Part shown: piece by piece, positions 1 through 8,322 of the stretch | Layout of the letters: each line of letters starts with the position of its first letter | Position numbering within the stretch: the stretch's first letter is position 1 | Source of the DNA: Methylobacterium bullatum | GTDB taxonomy: Bacteria > Pseudomonadota > Alphaproteobacteria > Rhizobiales > Beijerinckiaceae | Length of the DNA stretch: 64,000 nucleotides | Reading direction: 5' to 3' | Assembly (NCBI GenBank): GCA_902712845.1 | Contig: LR743504.1 | Coordinates: 4,190,001 to 4,254,000, forward strand | Notes under the pieces: generated by a model | What the model was told of the DNA's origin: nothing | Seen by the model: only the letters and a program-made list of their open reading frames with translations | Database searches by the model: none | Position numbers and translations under genes: made by a program

Positions 1-3
1 CAT

Positions 4-20
4 CCCGCCGGTCAGGCGGG
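4..20 (-). promoter_or_regulatory. possible stem-loop at the pufA stop codon
   Basis: On the minus strand CCCGCC and GGCGGG can pair around a 5-base loop containing the pufA stop codon. In puf operons of purple bacteria a stem-loop between pufA and pufL is known to protect the pufBA mRNA from decay. Only this short hairpin is visible because the window ends here, so the role is inferred. Confidence 0.3.
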
Positions 21-200
21 CATCGTCGGCAGGACCAGCGTCTGCGCATTGGCGGCGCGCGGGGCCTTGGGGCCTTCCAGCCAGTTGAACCGGTCGGTGC
101 TGAGCAGGATGAAGTGGATCAGCAGCGCCAGGATGAACAGGAAGGTGAAGAGCGCCACCAGCGTGCGGCGCGGATCGAAGAGAAGCCAGACCTTGTGCAT
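12..200 (-). CDS. pufA: light-harvesting complex 1 alpha subunit PufA
   Basis: A 62-residue single-span antenna polypeptide of the LH1 ring around the reaction centre. The N-terminal MHKVWLLFDPRR is typical of LH1 alpha chains. It is followed by one hydrophobic helix (about residues 13-33) with the bacteriochlorophyll-ligating His29 in ALLIHFILLST, then the RFNWLEG motif after the membrane. The start at 200 gives the standard length. pufA lies 14 bases downstream of pufB and would be followed by pufL beyond the window edge. It belongs to the bchCXYZ-pufQBA unit preceded by a PpsR box at 6002. Confidence 0.97.
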   Translation of the reverse strand: MHKVWLLFDPRRTLVALFTFLFILALLIHFILLSTDRFNWLEGPKAPRAANAQTLVLPTMPA

Positions 201-214
201 GGGTGCGTTCCTCC

Positions 215-442
215 TCAGGAGATCATCGAGACGAGGCCGTGCGCGGCGCTCGTGACGGTGTCGAGGGCGGCGTAGCCCTTGGGGCCGGGCAGCCACGGGC
301 GCCACATCCAGACGAGGATGTGTGCCACCACGGCGATGGCCGTGAAGATGATGAAGCTCGTCAGGAAGATCGCGTGGAACTCCTTGGCTTCGGGTTCGGT
401 CAGCCCGGACAGGCTGCTCGCTTTCTCGATTCCACTGGACAT
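215..442 (-). CDS. pufB: light-harvesting complex 1 beta subunit PufB
   Basis: A 75-residue antenna polypeptide that pairs with PufA in LH1. A polar N-terminus with LTEPEAKEFHAIF precedes one transmembrane helix. The conserved bacteriochlorophyll-ligating His lies in VVAHILVWMWRPWLPG, and the aromatic end is typical of the family. After PGPKGYAAL there is a tail of about 20 residues, longer than in Rhodobacter PufB but common in Hyphomicrobiales, as far as I know. A GGAGG sequence precedes the ATG at suitable spacing. The gene is 170 bases from pufQ and close to pufA. Confidence 0.97.
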   Translation of the reverse strand: MSSGIEKASSLSGLTEPEAKEFHAIFLTSFIIFTAIAVVAHILVWMWRPWLPGPKGYAALDTVTSAAHGLVSMIS

Positions 443-612
443 GATGTGAGCCTCCGCTTTCGTCTGGCCGTGCGTGCTCCACGCGCGGCGGGTGAGGTCG
501 CGGGGGCCGGCAACGGCGCTCGCGACGGTCGTTCCCCCCTCGTCGGACGGGAGGTCGTTCGGGTTCCGGATTGGGCGGGCATCGGCCCGGGGCGATCCGG
601 CCCCGGAAAGCG

Positions 613-861
613 TCAGCCCATGAAGACGAAGGGGATCGCCGACACGGCCATGGCCTTGGCCTCGCCGAAGACCGAGCGCCGGGCGATGAGCCCGTGGCCC
701 GCCGGAGCCCGGGCCGGGACGAGGCGCTGGAGCGCCGCCGCCGCGAGGAAGAACGGATAGGTCGCCACCAGGAGGAGGCGGAACTGCAGCGCGTGCCGCT
801 GCAGGCGCGACGGGGCGGGACGCGACAGGGCCTGGCGGGAGGGCATGGTCATCGACTGCAT
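613..861 (-). CDS. pufQ: PufQ, bacteriochlorophyll/antenna accessory protein
   Basis: An 82-residue protein with one membrane helix (about residues 28-46, FRLLLVATYPFFLAAAAL) and a C-terminal RSVFGEAKAMA...IPFVFMG stretch typical of PufQ. In Rhodobacter PufQ is needed for normal bacteriochlorophyll formation and is thought to carry or present pigment intermediates at the membrane; its mechanism is unsettled. It sits between bchZ and pufB, the classical position. The ATG at 861 is chosen because it gives the family length; an internal ATG lies five codons later. Confidence 0.9.
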   Translation of the reverse strand: MQSMTMPSRQALSRPAPSRLQRHALQFRLLLVATYPFFLAAAALQRLVPARAPAGHGLIARRSVFGEAKAMAVSAIPFVFMG

Positions 862-974
862 GGCGGAGATCTCCTGTCCGCGATCCGCGGCGGTCGGCCT
901 CGCGAGGAAGCCGGTTCTCGACGGAAACGGCGCCGCGCCGCTCCAGCCGGAAAGAGGGTGTGGGGCGCGGGCGC

Positions 975-2441
975 TCATGCCGCCGCTCCGAGGGTGAGGA
1001 CCGCGTGCGCGCGCTCGACCTCGGCAGGGCCGACGCGCTCCTGCCCGGCATTGCGCGTGGCCCGTTCGGCCGCGTCGCGCAGGCGCTTGGCCACCGAGAT
1101 CCGCACCAGCACCGGATGGGCCTCGACGAGGTCGTCGAGGAGGGTGCGGGCGGCCTCGTCCCAGGGCAGTTCGCGATGGATCCGCGCCGGCGTCGCTTCG
1201 ACCCGGTCCATGTCGCGGGCCAGCGGCAGGATGTGGAAGAGCATGTCGAACAGGGCGTTGCAGACCTCCTGGATGAGGTAGGTCGCACCCGAGAAGCCCA
1301 TGAACGGCGTGCCGGTATGGCGGCGGATGATGGCGCCCGGAAACGAGGCCGGCACGAACACCGCCCGCGATCCGCATTCGGCCGCGTACATGCGCTCGTT
1401 GAAGGAGCCGAACAGGACGAGGGGCGGGTTGGCCTTGATCGCGTCCCGCACCGCCGCGTTGTCGGTCTTGGCGCCGGGCCGGCGCGAGATCGCGAAGGTG
1501 CAGGGCAGGCCCATCTCGTCTTCGAGGAAGCGGCGCACGCCCCGCGCATAGGTGTCGGAGGCGACGATGCCGAAGCTCGCGGTGCCGAAGAAGTCCTGGG
1601 TCACCGAGCGCCACAGATCCCAGACCGGCTTGATCGTGGTGTGGCGCTCGCGCTCGATGAAGGGTTCCGGATCGAGGCCGAGGATCTCACCGAGCTTGCG
1701 CAGGAACTTGGTGGTGGCGTGAAGCCCGATGGGCGCCTGCAGGTAGGGCCGCTCCAGGGCTTCGCAGAGCAGGCGGCCGAACTCGCGGTAGAGGCAGATA
1801 TTGGCATCCGCGTTCACGAGTTTGGGCACGTCGGCGAGATGCGAACCGAGCGGAAAGGCGAGGTTCACCTCGGCCCCGATCCCCTCCACCAGGCGGCGGA
1901 TTTCGGCCAGATCCGAGGGCATGTTGAAGGTGCCGTAGGCCGGACCGATGATGTTGACGCGGGGGCGCTCGCCCTCCTTGCGGGGGGGCCGGGCCGGGAT
2001 GCCCTTCTTGGCGAATTTGCGGGCGCCGTATTCCTGCCAGAGCCAGGACATCGCCCGGTCGGCGGTCTGCCACTGGTCCTCGTCGATGGTGCGCGGCAGG
2101 AAGCGCTGGAGGTTGGTGCCCTCCGGCGTCACGCCGCCGCCGATCATCTCGGCGATGGAGCCGGTGACGACCACGCTCGGCATGCCGGGATCGAGGGTCG
2201 CGTGCGCCCGCTTCATCGCCGCCTCGGTGCCGTGGCGGCCGAGTTCTTCCTCCGCGAGGCCGGTGACCACGATGGGCAGTTCGTGCGGCGGCAGCGCGTC
2301 GGTGTAGTGGAGCACCGAGGTGACCGGCAGGTTCTCGCAGCCGACGGGACCGTCGATGACGACCTGCAATCCCTTGATGGCGGTGAAGACGTAGACGGCG
2401 CCCCAATAGCCGCCGGCCCGGTCGTGATCGAGGACGAGCAT
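975..2441 (-). CDS. bchZ: chlorophyllide a reductase subunit BchZ
   Basis: A 488-residue catalytic subunit of the nitrogenase-like chlorophyllide a oxidoreductase (COR), which reduces ring B to give the bacteriochlorin. With BchY it forms the NifDK-like core that receives electrons from BchX. Family marks include the N-terminal GGYWGAVYVFTAIKG, a Cys in GPVGCENLPV, and NIIGPAYGTFNMPSDL. The ATG shares its A with the bchY stop codon (TGATG), so translation is likely coupled. The length matches the family and no frameshift is seen. Confidence 0.97.
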   Translation of the reverse strand: MLVLDHDRAGGYWGAVYVFTAIKGLQVVIDGPVGCENLPVTSVLHYTDALPPHELPIVVTGLAEEELGRHGTEAAMKRAHATLDPGMPSVVVTGSIAEMIGGGVTPEGTNLQRFLPRTIDEDQWQTADRAMSWLWQEYGARKFAKKGIPARPPRKEGERPRVNIIGPAYGTFNMPSDLAEIRRLVEGIGAEVNLAFPLGSHLADVPKLVNADANICLYREFGRLLCEALERPYLQAPIGLHATTKFLRKLGEILGLDPEPFIERERHTTIKPVWDLWRSVTQDFFGTASFGIVASDTYARGVRRFLEDEMGLPCTFAISRRPGAKTDNAAVRDAIKANPPLVLFGSFNERMYAAECGSRAVFVPASFPGAIIRRHTGTPFMGFSGATYLIQEVCNALFDMLFHILPLARDMDRVEATPARIHRELPWDEAARTLLDDLVEAHPVLVRISVAKRLRDAAERATRNAGQERVGPAEVERAHAVLTLGAAA

Positions 2442-4012
2442 CAGGTCATCTCCCCGATCGGGTTGTGGGAGGGTTTTCCGCGCGTCGCCGAGGCGACGTT
2501 CTGGCGGATTGTCGGCACCTCTTCCCAGATCCCGGCGGCATGGCCCTCGCCGACCCCGTCGAAGAAGTCCCGCATGGCGTCGAACCGGTGCCGGTTGCCG
2601 AGCGCTGTGTTGATGACCTTGGCGAGCGACCCGGCTCCGGCGACGCCCATGAGCGGGCGGGCCGAGATCAGGTTGGTGAAGTAGAGGGCGGGGATCGCCC
2701 GCTCCTTGGCCGCCTGCACCACCGGCGTGGTGCCGATGGCGAGGTCCGGGCGGAACTCGCGCATGGCGGAGAGGTCGTCCTCCAGGGAGGCGCGGAAACG
2801 CACCATGACGCCGCGTGATTCCAGCCAGTCGCGGTCGGCCTCCGAATAGGGCGTGCGCGGGCAGGCGGTGCCGACGTAGCGAAGGTCCGCGCCGCTCTCC
2901 ACGAGGAGCCGGCCCACGAGGAGTTCCGAACCCTCGTAGCCCGAGAGGGTGATCCGGCCCGTGATCGGCGTGGCGGCGAGCGCGCCCCGGATCATCGGGA
3001 GGAGCCGGTTCTTGGCGGCCTCCACAATGGCGCGCGGCACGGCGCAGGCCTCGCCGATCCGGTCGAGCCAATCGGCGGTGCCGTCATGGCCCACGGGGGC
3101 GGAGCCGACGATGGGGCGGCCGGCAAGCTCGAATTCGCGGATCGAGGCGGTGTAGAACGGGTGGATCGCCGCCACCGCCGCGCAGTCGAGCGCCGCGTAG
3201 AGTTCGCGCCATTCGCGGGTCGGCACCACGGGGCCTGCGCTGAGGCCCAGCGGCTCGAGCAGGCCGCCGATCACCACCGGGTCGGCCGGGAACATCTCGC
3301 CGAGCAGCGTCACGCTGGGGCGCTCGGAGCGGCCGAGGCGCGGCGCCTGTACCGGCCCCTGCTCGGCTTCCGTGCGGGCGAATTTCAGCATGGCCCCGGC
3401 GAGCACGTCCTTGGCTTCCGCATGGGTCGGCACGCCGAAGCCGGGCACGTCGATGCCGATGATGCGGACCCCGTCGATCTCCTTCGGCAGGAGCCGCAGC
3501 GGCACGCCGGAGGCGGTGGGGACGCAGAGATTGATGACGACGACCGCGTCGTAATCGGCGGGCTTGGCCACGTCGAACACCGCCTCGCGGATGTCCTCGA
3601 ACAGCTTACCGGTGACCAGGGTCTCAGAATTGAACGGGACGTAACCGACGCTGCGCTTCGCCCCATAGAAATGCGAGGTGAAGGTGAGGCCGTAGACACA
3701 GCAGGCGGAGCCCGACAGGATCGTCGCGGTGCGGCGCATGCGCAGGCCGACGCGCAAGCTCCCGAAGGCCGGGCACATGCTCTGGGGCTGGTCGTGCGGC
3801 CCCTGGGGATAGTCTTGTCGAAGTTGCTCCAGCGTCTCCGACATCCCGGCGGCTTCGGCGGCCGCCCGCATCGCGTCCTTGCCGGAATGGCAGCCGAGCC
3901 CGTCGGACTTGGTGGCGGCGAGGTTCACAGCCTCCGTGGGGGCGGTGGCCAGGGTCGAGGCGGGGCGCTCGTGACGAGCGCGAAGATCCGTGATGTCGAG
4001 GGAGACGGCCAT
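2441..4012 (-). CDS. bchY: chlorophyllide a reductase subunit BchY
   Basis: A 523-residue COR subunit, NifD-like partner of BchZ. Cysteines expected to hold the 4Fe-4S cluster appear in GLGCHSGKDAM, QSMCPAFGSL and GSACCVYGLTF. The ATG at 4012 lies 5 bases after the bchX stop and gives the family length. The N-terminal 35 residues or so are variable in the family. The gene runs straight into bchZ with a one-base overlap. Confidence 0.97.
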   Translation of the reverse strand: MAVSLDITDLRARHERPASTLATAPTEAVNLAATKSDGLGCHSGKDAMRAAAEAAGMSETLEQLRQDYPQGPHDQPQSMCPAFGSLRVGLRMRRTATILSGSACCVYGLTFTSHFYGAKRSVGYVPFNSETLVTGKLFEDIREAVFDVAKPADYDAVVVINLCVPTASGVPLRLLPKEIDGVRIIGIDVPGFGVPTHAEAKDVLAGAMLKFARTEAEQGPVQAPRLGRSERPSVTLLGEMFPADPVVIGGLLEPLGLSAGPVVPTREWRELYAALDCAAVAAIHPFYTASIREFELAGRPIVGSAPVGHDGTADWLDRIGEACAVPRAIVEAAKNRLLPMIRGALAATPITGRITLSGYEGSELLVGRLLVESGADLRYVGTACPRTPYSEADRDWLESRGVMVRFRASLEDDLSAMREFRPDLAIGTTPVVQAAKERAIPALYFTNLISARPLMGVAGAGSLAKVINTALGNRHRFDAMRDFFDGVGEGHAAGIWEEVPTIRQNVASATRGKPSHNPIGEMT

Positions 4013-4017
4013 GCGCG

Positions 4018-5004
4018 TCAGACCTCGTCGTAAACGACTTCGAGGGACGGCTTCACGACCTGGGCCGTGCCGCACATATCCTCGAACGTGGCGGGGACCA
4101 GGGTGACGCCGCGTCCCACGGCCTCGCCCTTGAACAGGCCGAGCAACCCGTCCTGGGAGAGCGGCGTCGGGTGGTTCGGCGCGGCCTCGTGGACGTTCTT
4201 CGCGAGGTCGGCGAAGAGCGACCCCCATTGGCTCTCGGGCCGGCCGATGATCTCGTAATTCGCGCTCTTCTTGCGGATGTCGTCGTCGGCCGGGATCGAG
4301 GCCAGGACCGGGATGCCCACGGCGGCGGCGAAGGCCTGGGCCTCGCCGGTGCCGTCGTCCTTGTTGATGACGAGGCCGCCCACACCCACGTTGCCGCCGA
4401 GCTTGCGGAAGTATTCCACCGCCGAGCAGACGTTGTTGGCGACATAGAGCGATTGAAGATCGTTCGAGCCGACGACGATGACCTTTTGGCACATGTCACG
4501 CGCGATCGGCAGGCCGAAGCCGCCGCAGACAACGTCGCCGAGGAAATCGAGCAGCACGTAGTCGAAGCCCCATTCGTGGAAGCCGAGTTTTTCGAGGAGT
4601 TCGAAGCCGTGGATGATGCCGCGCCCGCCGCAGCCGCGCCCGACCTCCGGCCCGCCGAGCTCCATGGCGTAGACGCCGTCACGCTTGAAGCAGACGTCGC
4701 CGATGGCGACCTGCTCGCCGGCGAGTTTTTTCTTCGTCGAGGTTTCGATGATGGTCGGGCAGGCGCGGCCGCCGAACAGGAGCGAGGTGGTGTCGCTCTT
4801 CGGGTCGCAGCCGATGAGCAGGACCTTCTTGCCCTGCTGGGCCATCATGTAGCTGAGATTGGCCAGGGTGAACGACTTGCCGATGCCGCCCTTGCCGTAG
4901 ATCGCGATGATCTGCGTCTCCTTGGTGGCGGAGACGGGGGCGGCATCCGGCTCGATGGCGGCTTCGGCGCGCAGGAGTGCGGCTCCGTTCAGCTGCATGT
5001 TCAT
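4018..5004 (-). CDS. bchX: chlorophyllide a reductase iron protein BchX
   Basis: A 328-residue NifH-like ATPase that donates electrons to BchYZ. The P-loop GKGGIGKS lies at residues 37-44, GCDPKSDTT follows, and the two Cys expected to hold the bridging 4Fe-4S cluster are Cys125 (GRGCGGRG) and Cys160 (GDVVCGGFG). It overlaps the bchC stop codon by four bases (ATGA). A second in-frame ATG two codons after the first could also serve as start. Confidence 0.97.
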   Translation of the reverse strand: MNMQLNGAALLRAEAAIEPDAAPVSATKETQIIAIYGKGGIGKSFTLANLSYMMAQQGKKVLLIGCDPKSDTTSLLFGGRACPTIIETSTKKKLAGEQVAIGDVCFKRDGVYAMELGGPEVGRGCGGRGIIHGFELLEKLGFHEWGFDYVLLDFLGDVVCGGFGLPIARDMCQKVIVVGSNDLQSLYVANNVCSAVEYFRKLGGNVGVGGLVINKDDGTGEAQAFAAAVGIPVLASIPADDDIRKKSANYEIIGRPESQWGSLFADLAKNVHEAAPNHPTPLSQDGLLGLFKGEAVGRGVTLVPATFEDMCGTAQVVKPSLEVVYDEV

Positions 5005-5936
5005 GACGCGGCTCTCCAATCGAGGATCATCTTCAGGCATTCGGGCTCGCCGAACGCCGTGCGATAGGCGGACGGCGCCTGCGCCGCCCTTTCGCGATGG
5101 GTGATCAGGCCGTCGAGGGAGAGACGCCCCCCCTCGATCAGGGTCAGAACCGCGGCGAGATCCTCCGGCCGCCACTGGGCGGCGACGCGGATGCGGGCCT
5201 CGCGCAGGAAGGCCGGCGGGAAGGCGAAGGAGAGCGGCGCCTCGTAGAAGCCGGCGAGCACGATCTCGCCGCCCACCTTGAGCCGCCCGATCAGCGTGTC
5301 GAGGATCGCGGCGTCGCCGCTGACATCGGTGATGGCGCCGTAATCGCGGGTCTCGTCCACATCGGGATGAAGGACCTCGTAGCCGTGCGCGCCGGTGGCC
5401 CGCACCGCGTTCGTCTCCCACACCACCGGCTCGCCGCCGGCGATCCGTGTCAGGCGGGCGAGGAGCCGCCCGAGCACGCCGTGACCGACGATGAGGGTGC
5501 GACCCGAGGCGGTTGGGGACAGGGCGTGATAGGCGGTGGCGGCGAGCGCGATGAGGATGCCGTGTTCGCGCAAGGCAGCATCGATGGGAACGAGCCGCGC
5601 GCCCTCGCTCACCAGGCGGGAGGCCGCGCCGCCGAACAGGCCGCGCACCGGGCCGAAGCAGCGGGCGCCGGGGACGAAGACCCGCTGCCCGACGGCGAGG
5701 CCGGAGGCGGGGCCGGCTTCCAACACCTCGCCCACCGATTCGTAGCCGGGGACCAGCGGATAGCCCATGCCGGGGAAGGGCGGCATCCGGCCCGTCCAGA
5801 GCAGGCGCTCGGTGCCGGTGCTGATGCCGCTCCACAGGGTCTCCACCACCGCGTCGGCCGGGCCCGGAGCATCGAGGGCGAGTTCAGCGAGCGACAGGTG
5901 TTCGGGGCGTTCGAAGAGGACGGCGAGCGCGTGCAT
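5001..5936 (-). CDS. bchC: bacteriochlorophyllide a dehydrogenase BchC
   Basis: A 311-residue member of the medium-chain dehydrogenase superfamily that oxidises the 3-hydroxyethyl group to 3-acetyl in bacteriochlorophyllide a synthesis. The fold shows SGISTGTERLLWTGRMP and PLVPGYESVG near the N-terminus and a nucleotide-binding LIVGHGVLGRLLARL around residues 145-160. It is the first gene of the bchCXYZ-pufQBA unit. A PpsR box lies about 66 bases upstream of the ATG, in the only gap separating it from crtF. Confidence 0.96.
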   Translation of the reverse strand: MHALAVLFERPEHLSLAELALDAPGPADAVVETLWSGISTGTERLLWTGRMPPFPGMGYPLVPGYESVGEVLEAGPASGLAVGQRVFVPGARCFGPVRGLFGGAASRLVSEGARLVPIDAALREHGILIALAATAYHALSPTASGRTLIVGHGVLGRLLARLTRIAGGEPVVWETNAVRATGAHGYEVLHPDVDETRDYGAITDVSGDAAILDTLIGRLKVGGEIVLAGFYEAPLSFAFPPAFLREARIRVAAQWRPEDLAAVLTLIEGGRLSLDGLITHRERAAQAPSAYRTAFGEPECLKMILDWRAAS

Positions 5937-6001
5937 TGTGGTCGACCCTCCCCTGTCTCGTACCTCGACCCGATGGCGACGGGTTCGGTACTTGTTCGAT
6001 G

Positions 6002-6019
6002 TGTCATCCTAGATTGACA
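6002..6019. promoter_or_regulatory. PpsR/CrtJ box upstream of bchC
   Basis: The sequence is TGTCA-N8-TGACA, fitting the known TGT-N12-ACA operator of the PpsR/CrtJ repressor. It lies 66 bases before the bchC ATG and after the crtF stop codon, so it most likely controls bchCXYZ-pufQBA. A ppsR gene is present in this window. Confidence 0.85.
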
Positions 6020-6036
6020 CTTTTATTCGTCAAGCC

Positions 6037-7353
6037 TTACTTACGCCGCAGCGTGTCAATTCGTCTGGACACCAGCAGGCGGGTGAGGAGCGGGCGCCGC
6101 GTCGGGATCTCGCGGCAGTCGCGGAAGCCGGCCTCCTGGAGGAGCGCGGTAAGCTCGGCAGGGCGGCGGCAGCGGCCGCTTCCCATCGCCAGCAGGTAGA
6201 AGCCGAAATACGCCTCGGTGACCGGCTCGGCCCCCGGCGTTCCCGCCATCGGCTCGGCGATCAGGAGCGTGCCGTCATCGCCGAGCGCGTCGTAGGCGGC
6301 GCGCAGAATGAGGCGGACGGTGTCGTCGTCATGGTCGTGGACGACCCGGACGAGGGAGATGACGTCCGCACCCTTCGGCAGGGGCGCGGTGCGGAAACTG
6401 CCGCCATGGGCCTCGGCACGGTGGGACAGGCCCTCGGCCGCGAAGCGCCCGGCGGCGCGGGCGGCCACCGCCGGCAGGTCGAACAGCCGGACTGAGAGAT
6501 CGGGCGTCGCCCGCATGACCGCGCGCAGGAAAGCCCCCTCGCCGCCCCCCACATCCATGAGCAGGCGGTGCCGCCCCATCGGATAGGCGTCGAGGATGTC
6601 CTCGGCGATGAGGGATTGGGAGGCGGCCATGAGGGCCGAGTAATCCGCCACCGCCTCGGCCGGGATCGCCGCGTCGCCGGCCGTGCCCGCATAGGGCCAG
6701 TAGGCGGCGAGCCGGCTCGTGCCGCCCTCCCCGCGCAGGAGCGCCACCGGGTCGCGCAGATCCTCGTAGAGGAGCGCGTGGTGCTCGATCATCGCGGCAA
6801 TGGAGGGATTGCCGATCAGCGCCGCCCCGAGATCGGCCAGGGCGAAGCGCCCGTCGGACAGGCGCCGCAGCAGGTTCAGCGAGACGGCGGCGTCCAGCAG
6901 GCGCAGTGCCCGCTCCGGCCGCAGGCAGATCCGCTCGGCCAGGGCCTCGAGCCCGAGGGGGCCGGGGGCGAGGATCGCGAACAGGTCGAGCCTGATGCAG
7001 GCGAACAGGGTCTGCGAATAGACGAAGCCGGCGCAGAGATCGAACAGCGCGCGGGTGTTGCGCCGCGCGATTCCCCGCGTCAGGGGAAATGCGGCGGCCC
7101 AGCGCTGGAAGGCCGGATTGGCGATGGTGCGGTTGCGGAAGCCGAGCCAGCGCTCGCGCCAAGGCAGGGCGCGCTGTCGCCCTCCCCCCTCTGCGGGGGA
7201 GGGTGGTCGCGGAACGACCGGGAGAGGGGGCGACCTCTCCGGAAATGGCGCTCCCCTCTCCCGACCCTCGCTGACGCGAGGGCCACCCTCCCCCGCAAAG
7301 GGGGGAGGGTTCGCGGCTGGCCTTTCACGCGATGCGTTATCAGTGAACGACAC
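6037..7353 (-). CDS. crtF: demethylspheroidene O-methyltransferase CrtF, with palindromic insert near the N-terminus
   Basis: SAM-dependent O-methyltransferase that methylates the 1-hydroxyl of acyclic carotenoids (spirilloxanthin/spheroidene route). The core from FQRWAAAFPLTRGIARRN to the C-terminus is typical, with an SAM-binding LLMDVGGGEGAFLRAVM and a DVISLVRVVHDHDD region. The GTG at 7353 gives 438 residues, whereas family members have about 390. The excess is a Pro/Gly/Arg-rich block (about residues 15-58) encoded by the repeat at 7180-7309. The start is uncertain because the block separates GTG 7353 from the conserved core. The gene lies 13 bases after crtE and ends just before the bchC PpsR box. 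Confidence 0.88.
   Translation of the reverse strand: MSFTDNASRERPAANPPPFAGEGGPRVSEGRERGAPFPERSPPLPVVPRPPSPAEGGGRQRALPWRERWLGFRNRTIANPAFQRWAAAFPLTRGIARRNTRALFDLCAGFVYSQTLFACIRLDLFAILAPGPLGLEALAERICLRPERALRLLDAAVSLNLLRRLSDGRFALADLGAALIGNPSIAAMIEHHALLYEDLRDPVALLRGEGGTSRLAAYWPYAGTAGDAAIPAEAVADYSALMAASQSLIAEDILDAYPMGRHRLLMDVGGGEGAFLRAVMRATPDLSVRLFDLPAVAARAAGRFAAEGLSHRAEAHGGSFRTAPLPKGADVISLVRVVHDHDDDTVRLILRAAYDALGDDGTLLIAEPMAGTPGAEPVTEAYFGFYLLAMGSGRCRRPAELTALLQEAGFRDCREIPTRRPLLTRLLVSRRIDTLRRK
7180..7309. repeat. palindromic repeat family A, copy 1 (in crtF)
   Basis: About 130 bases forming one large imperfect inverted repeat. The outer arms are CCCTCCCCCCTCTGCGGGGG and its near-complement at the right end, with smaller hairpins inside. 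Related copies lie at 24905-25033, 32251-32378 and 37841-37970. This copy is read in frame by crtF. Confidence 0.85.
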
Positions 7354-7366
7354 GGGTCTGCCCCGC

Positions 7367-8236
7367 TCACGCCAATTCCCGTGCGAGGCTCGCCGGCAGG
7401 AACAGGCGCGTCTGCGCCTCGATCTCGGCGCGGAGTTCATCGGCGCCGGGGCAGGCGGGGATCACCTCCACGGCTTCCCGCACGAGGCGCTTGAGCCGGG
7501 AGAGCGCCCCGGCCATGCCGAGCAGGGCGGCGGCGTTGGGCCGGCCCAAAGTGGCGTCGCGGCCCACCGGCTTGCCGACCTCCTCCTGGCGGCAGGCGAC
7601 ATCCCGCAGGTCGTCGGCGACCTGATAGGCCTCGCCGAGGCATTCCCCCAGTAGCCGCCACGGGAGCGCCTGTGCGCCCGCCGCCGCCGCGCCGGTGACC
7701 GTGGCCGCCGCGAACAGCGCGCCGGTCTTGGCCTGCTGGTACTCGGTGAGCCCCACATGGCGCTCCGATTCCCAGGCCTGCCCGGCGGCGATGCCGTTGG
7801 GGGATCCTGCCGCGCGGGCGACGAGGCCGACGAGGGCGGCGAGCCGGCCCGGCGAGCGCGCCGCGCCCCGCGCCAGGGTCTCGAAGGCGGAGACGATGAG
7901 CGCGTCCCCGGTCAGCACCGCCAGGGGCTCGCCGAACGCGGCATGGACCGAGGGTTTCTGCCGCCGCATCGGCGCATCGTCGAAACAGGGCAGGTCGTCA
8001 TGGACCAGGGAGGCGCAATGGATGAGTTCGATCGCCGCCGCCGCCGCGTCGGAGGCCGCCGGATCGTCGTCGCCGCAGGCCCTCGCCACCGAGAGGCAGA
8101 GCCTGGGCCGGATGCGGTGGCCGCCGGGAAAGACCGCGTAGCGGATGGCTTCCGCCAGGAGCGGCGGCGCGCCGGGCGCCTCCGCATGGGCGACGGCAGC
8201 GTCGAGCGCCTGCTCGATCCGGCGGTTGGCATCCAT
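7367..8236 (-). CDS. crtE: geranylgeranyl diphosphate synthase CrtE
   Basis: A 289-residue trans-prenyltransferase that makes GGPP for carotenoids and for the bacteriochlorophyll tail. The first Asp-rich motif DDLPCFD is at about residues 80-86 and the second, DDLRD, at 208-212; GGHRIRPRL near residue 40 is the usual substrate-binding stretch. The ATG at 8236 is preceded by AGGGAG at good spacing and places the PpsR box at 8278 in the promoter; an upstream ATG at 8296 would put that box inside the gene. It is divergent from crtD and first in crtE-crtF. Confidence 0.95.
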   Translation of the reverse strand: MDANRRIEQALDAAVAHAEAPGAPPLLAEAIRYAVFPGGHRIRPRLCLSVARACGDDDPAASDAAAAAIELIHCASLVHDDLPCFDDAPMRRQKPSVHAAFGEPLAVLTGDALIVSAFETLARGAARSPGRLAALVGLVARAAGSPNGIAAGQAWESERHVGLTEYQQAKTGALFAAATVTGAAAAGAQALPWRLLGECLGEAYQVADDLRDVACRQEEVGKPVGRDATLGRPNAAALLGMAGALSRLKRLVREAVEVIPACPGADELRAEIEAQTRLFLPASLARELA

Positions 8237-8277
8237 GGCGCCACTCCCTGGTGTCTTTTCGTATTGCCATTGCAAAC

Positions 8278-8295
8278 TGTCAGATAATATTGACA
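8278..8295. promoter_or_regulatory. PpsR box shared by crtE and crtD
   Basis: TGTCA-N8-TGACA lies 42 bases before the crtE ATG and 27 bases before the likely crtD GTG, in the only gap between the two divergent genes. One repressor site could therefore control both carotenoid transcripts. Confidence 0.85.
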
Positions 8296-8322
8296 CTCGT
8301 CAAGGCAGAAACGGGTGACACA

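Noticed and set aside
8251..8322. Upstream ATG start for crtD
   Set aside because: It would place the PpsR box inside the coding sequence and add a leader absent from the family; GTG 8323 fits better.
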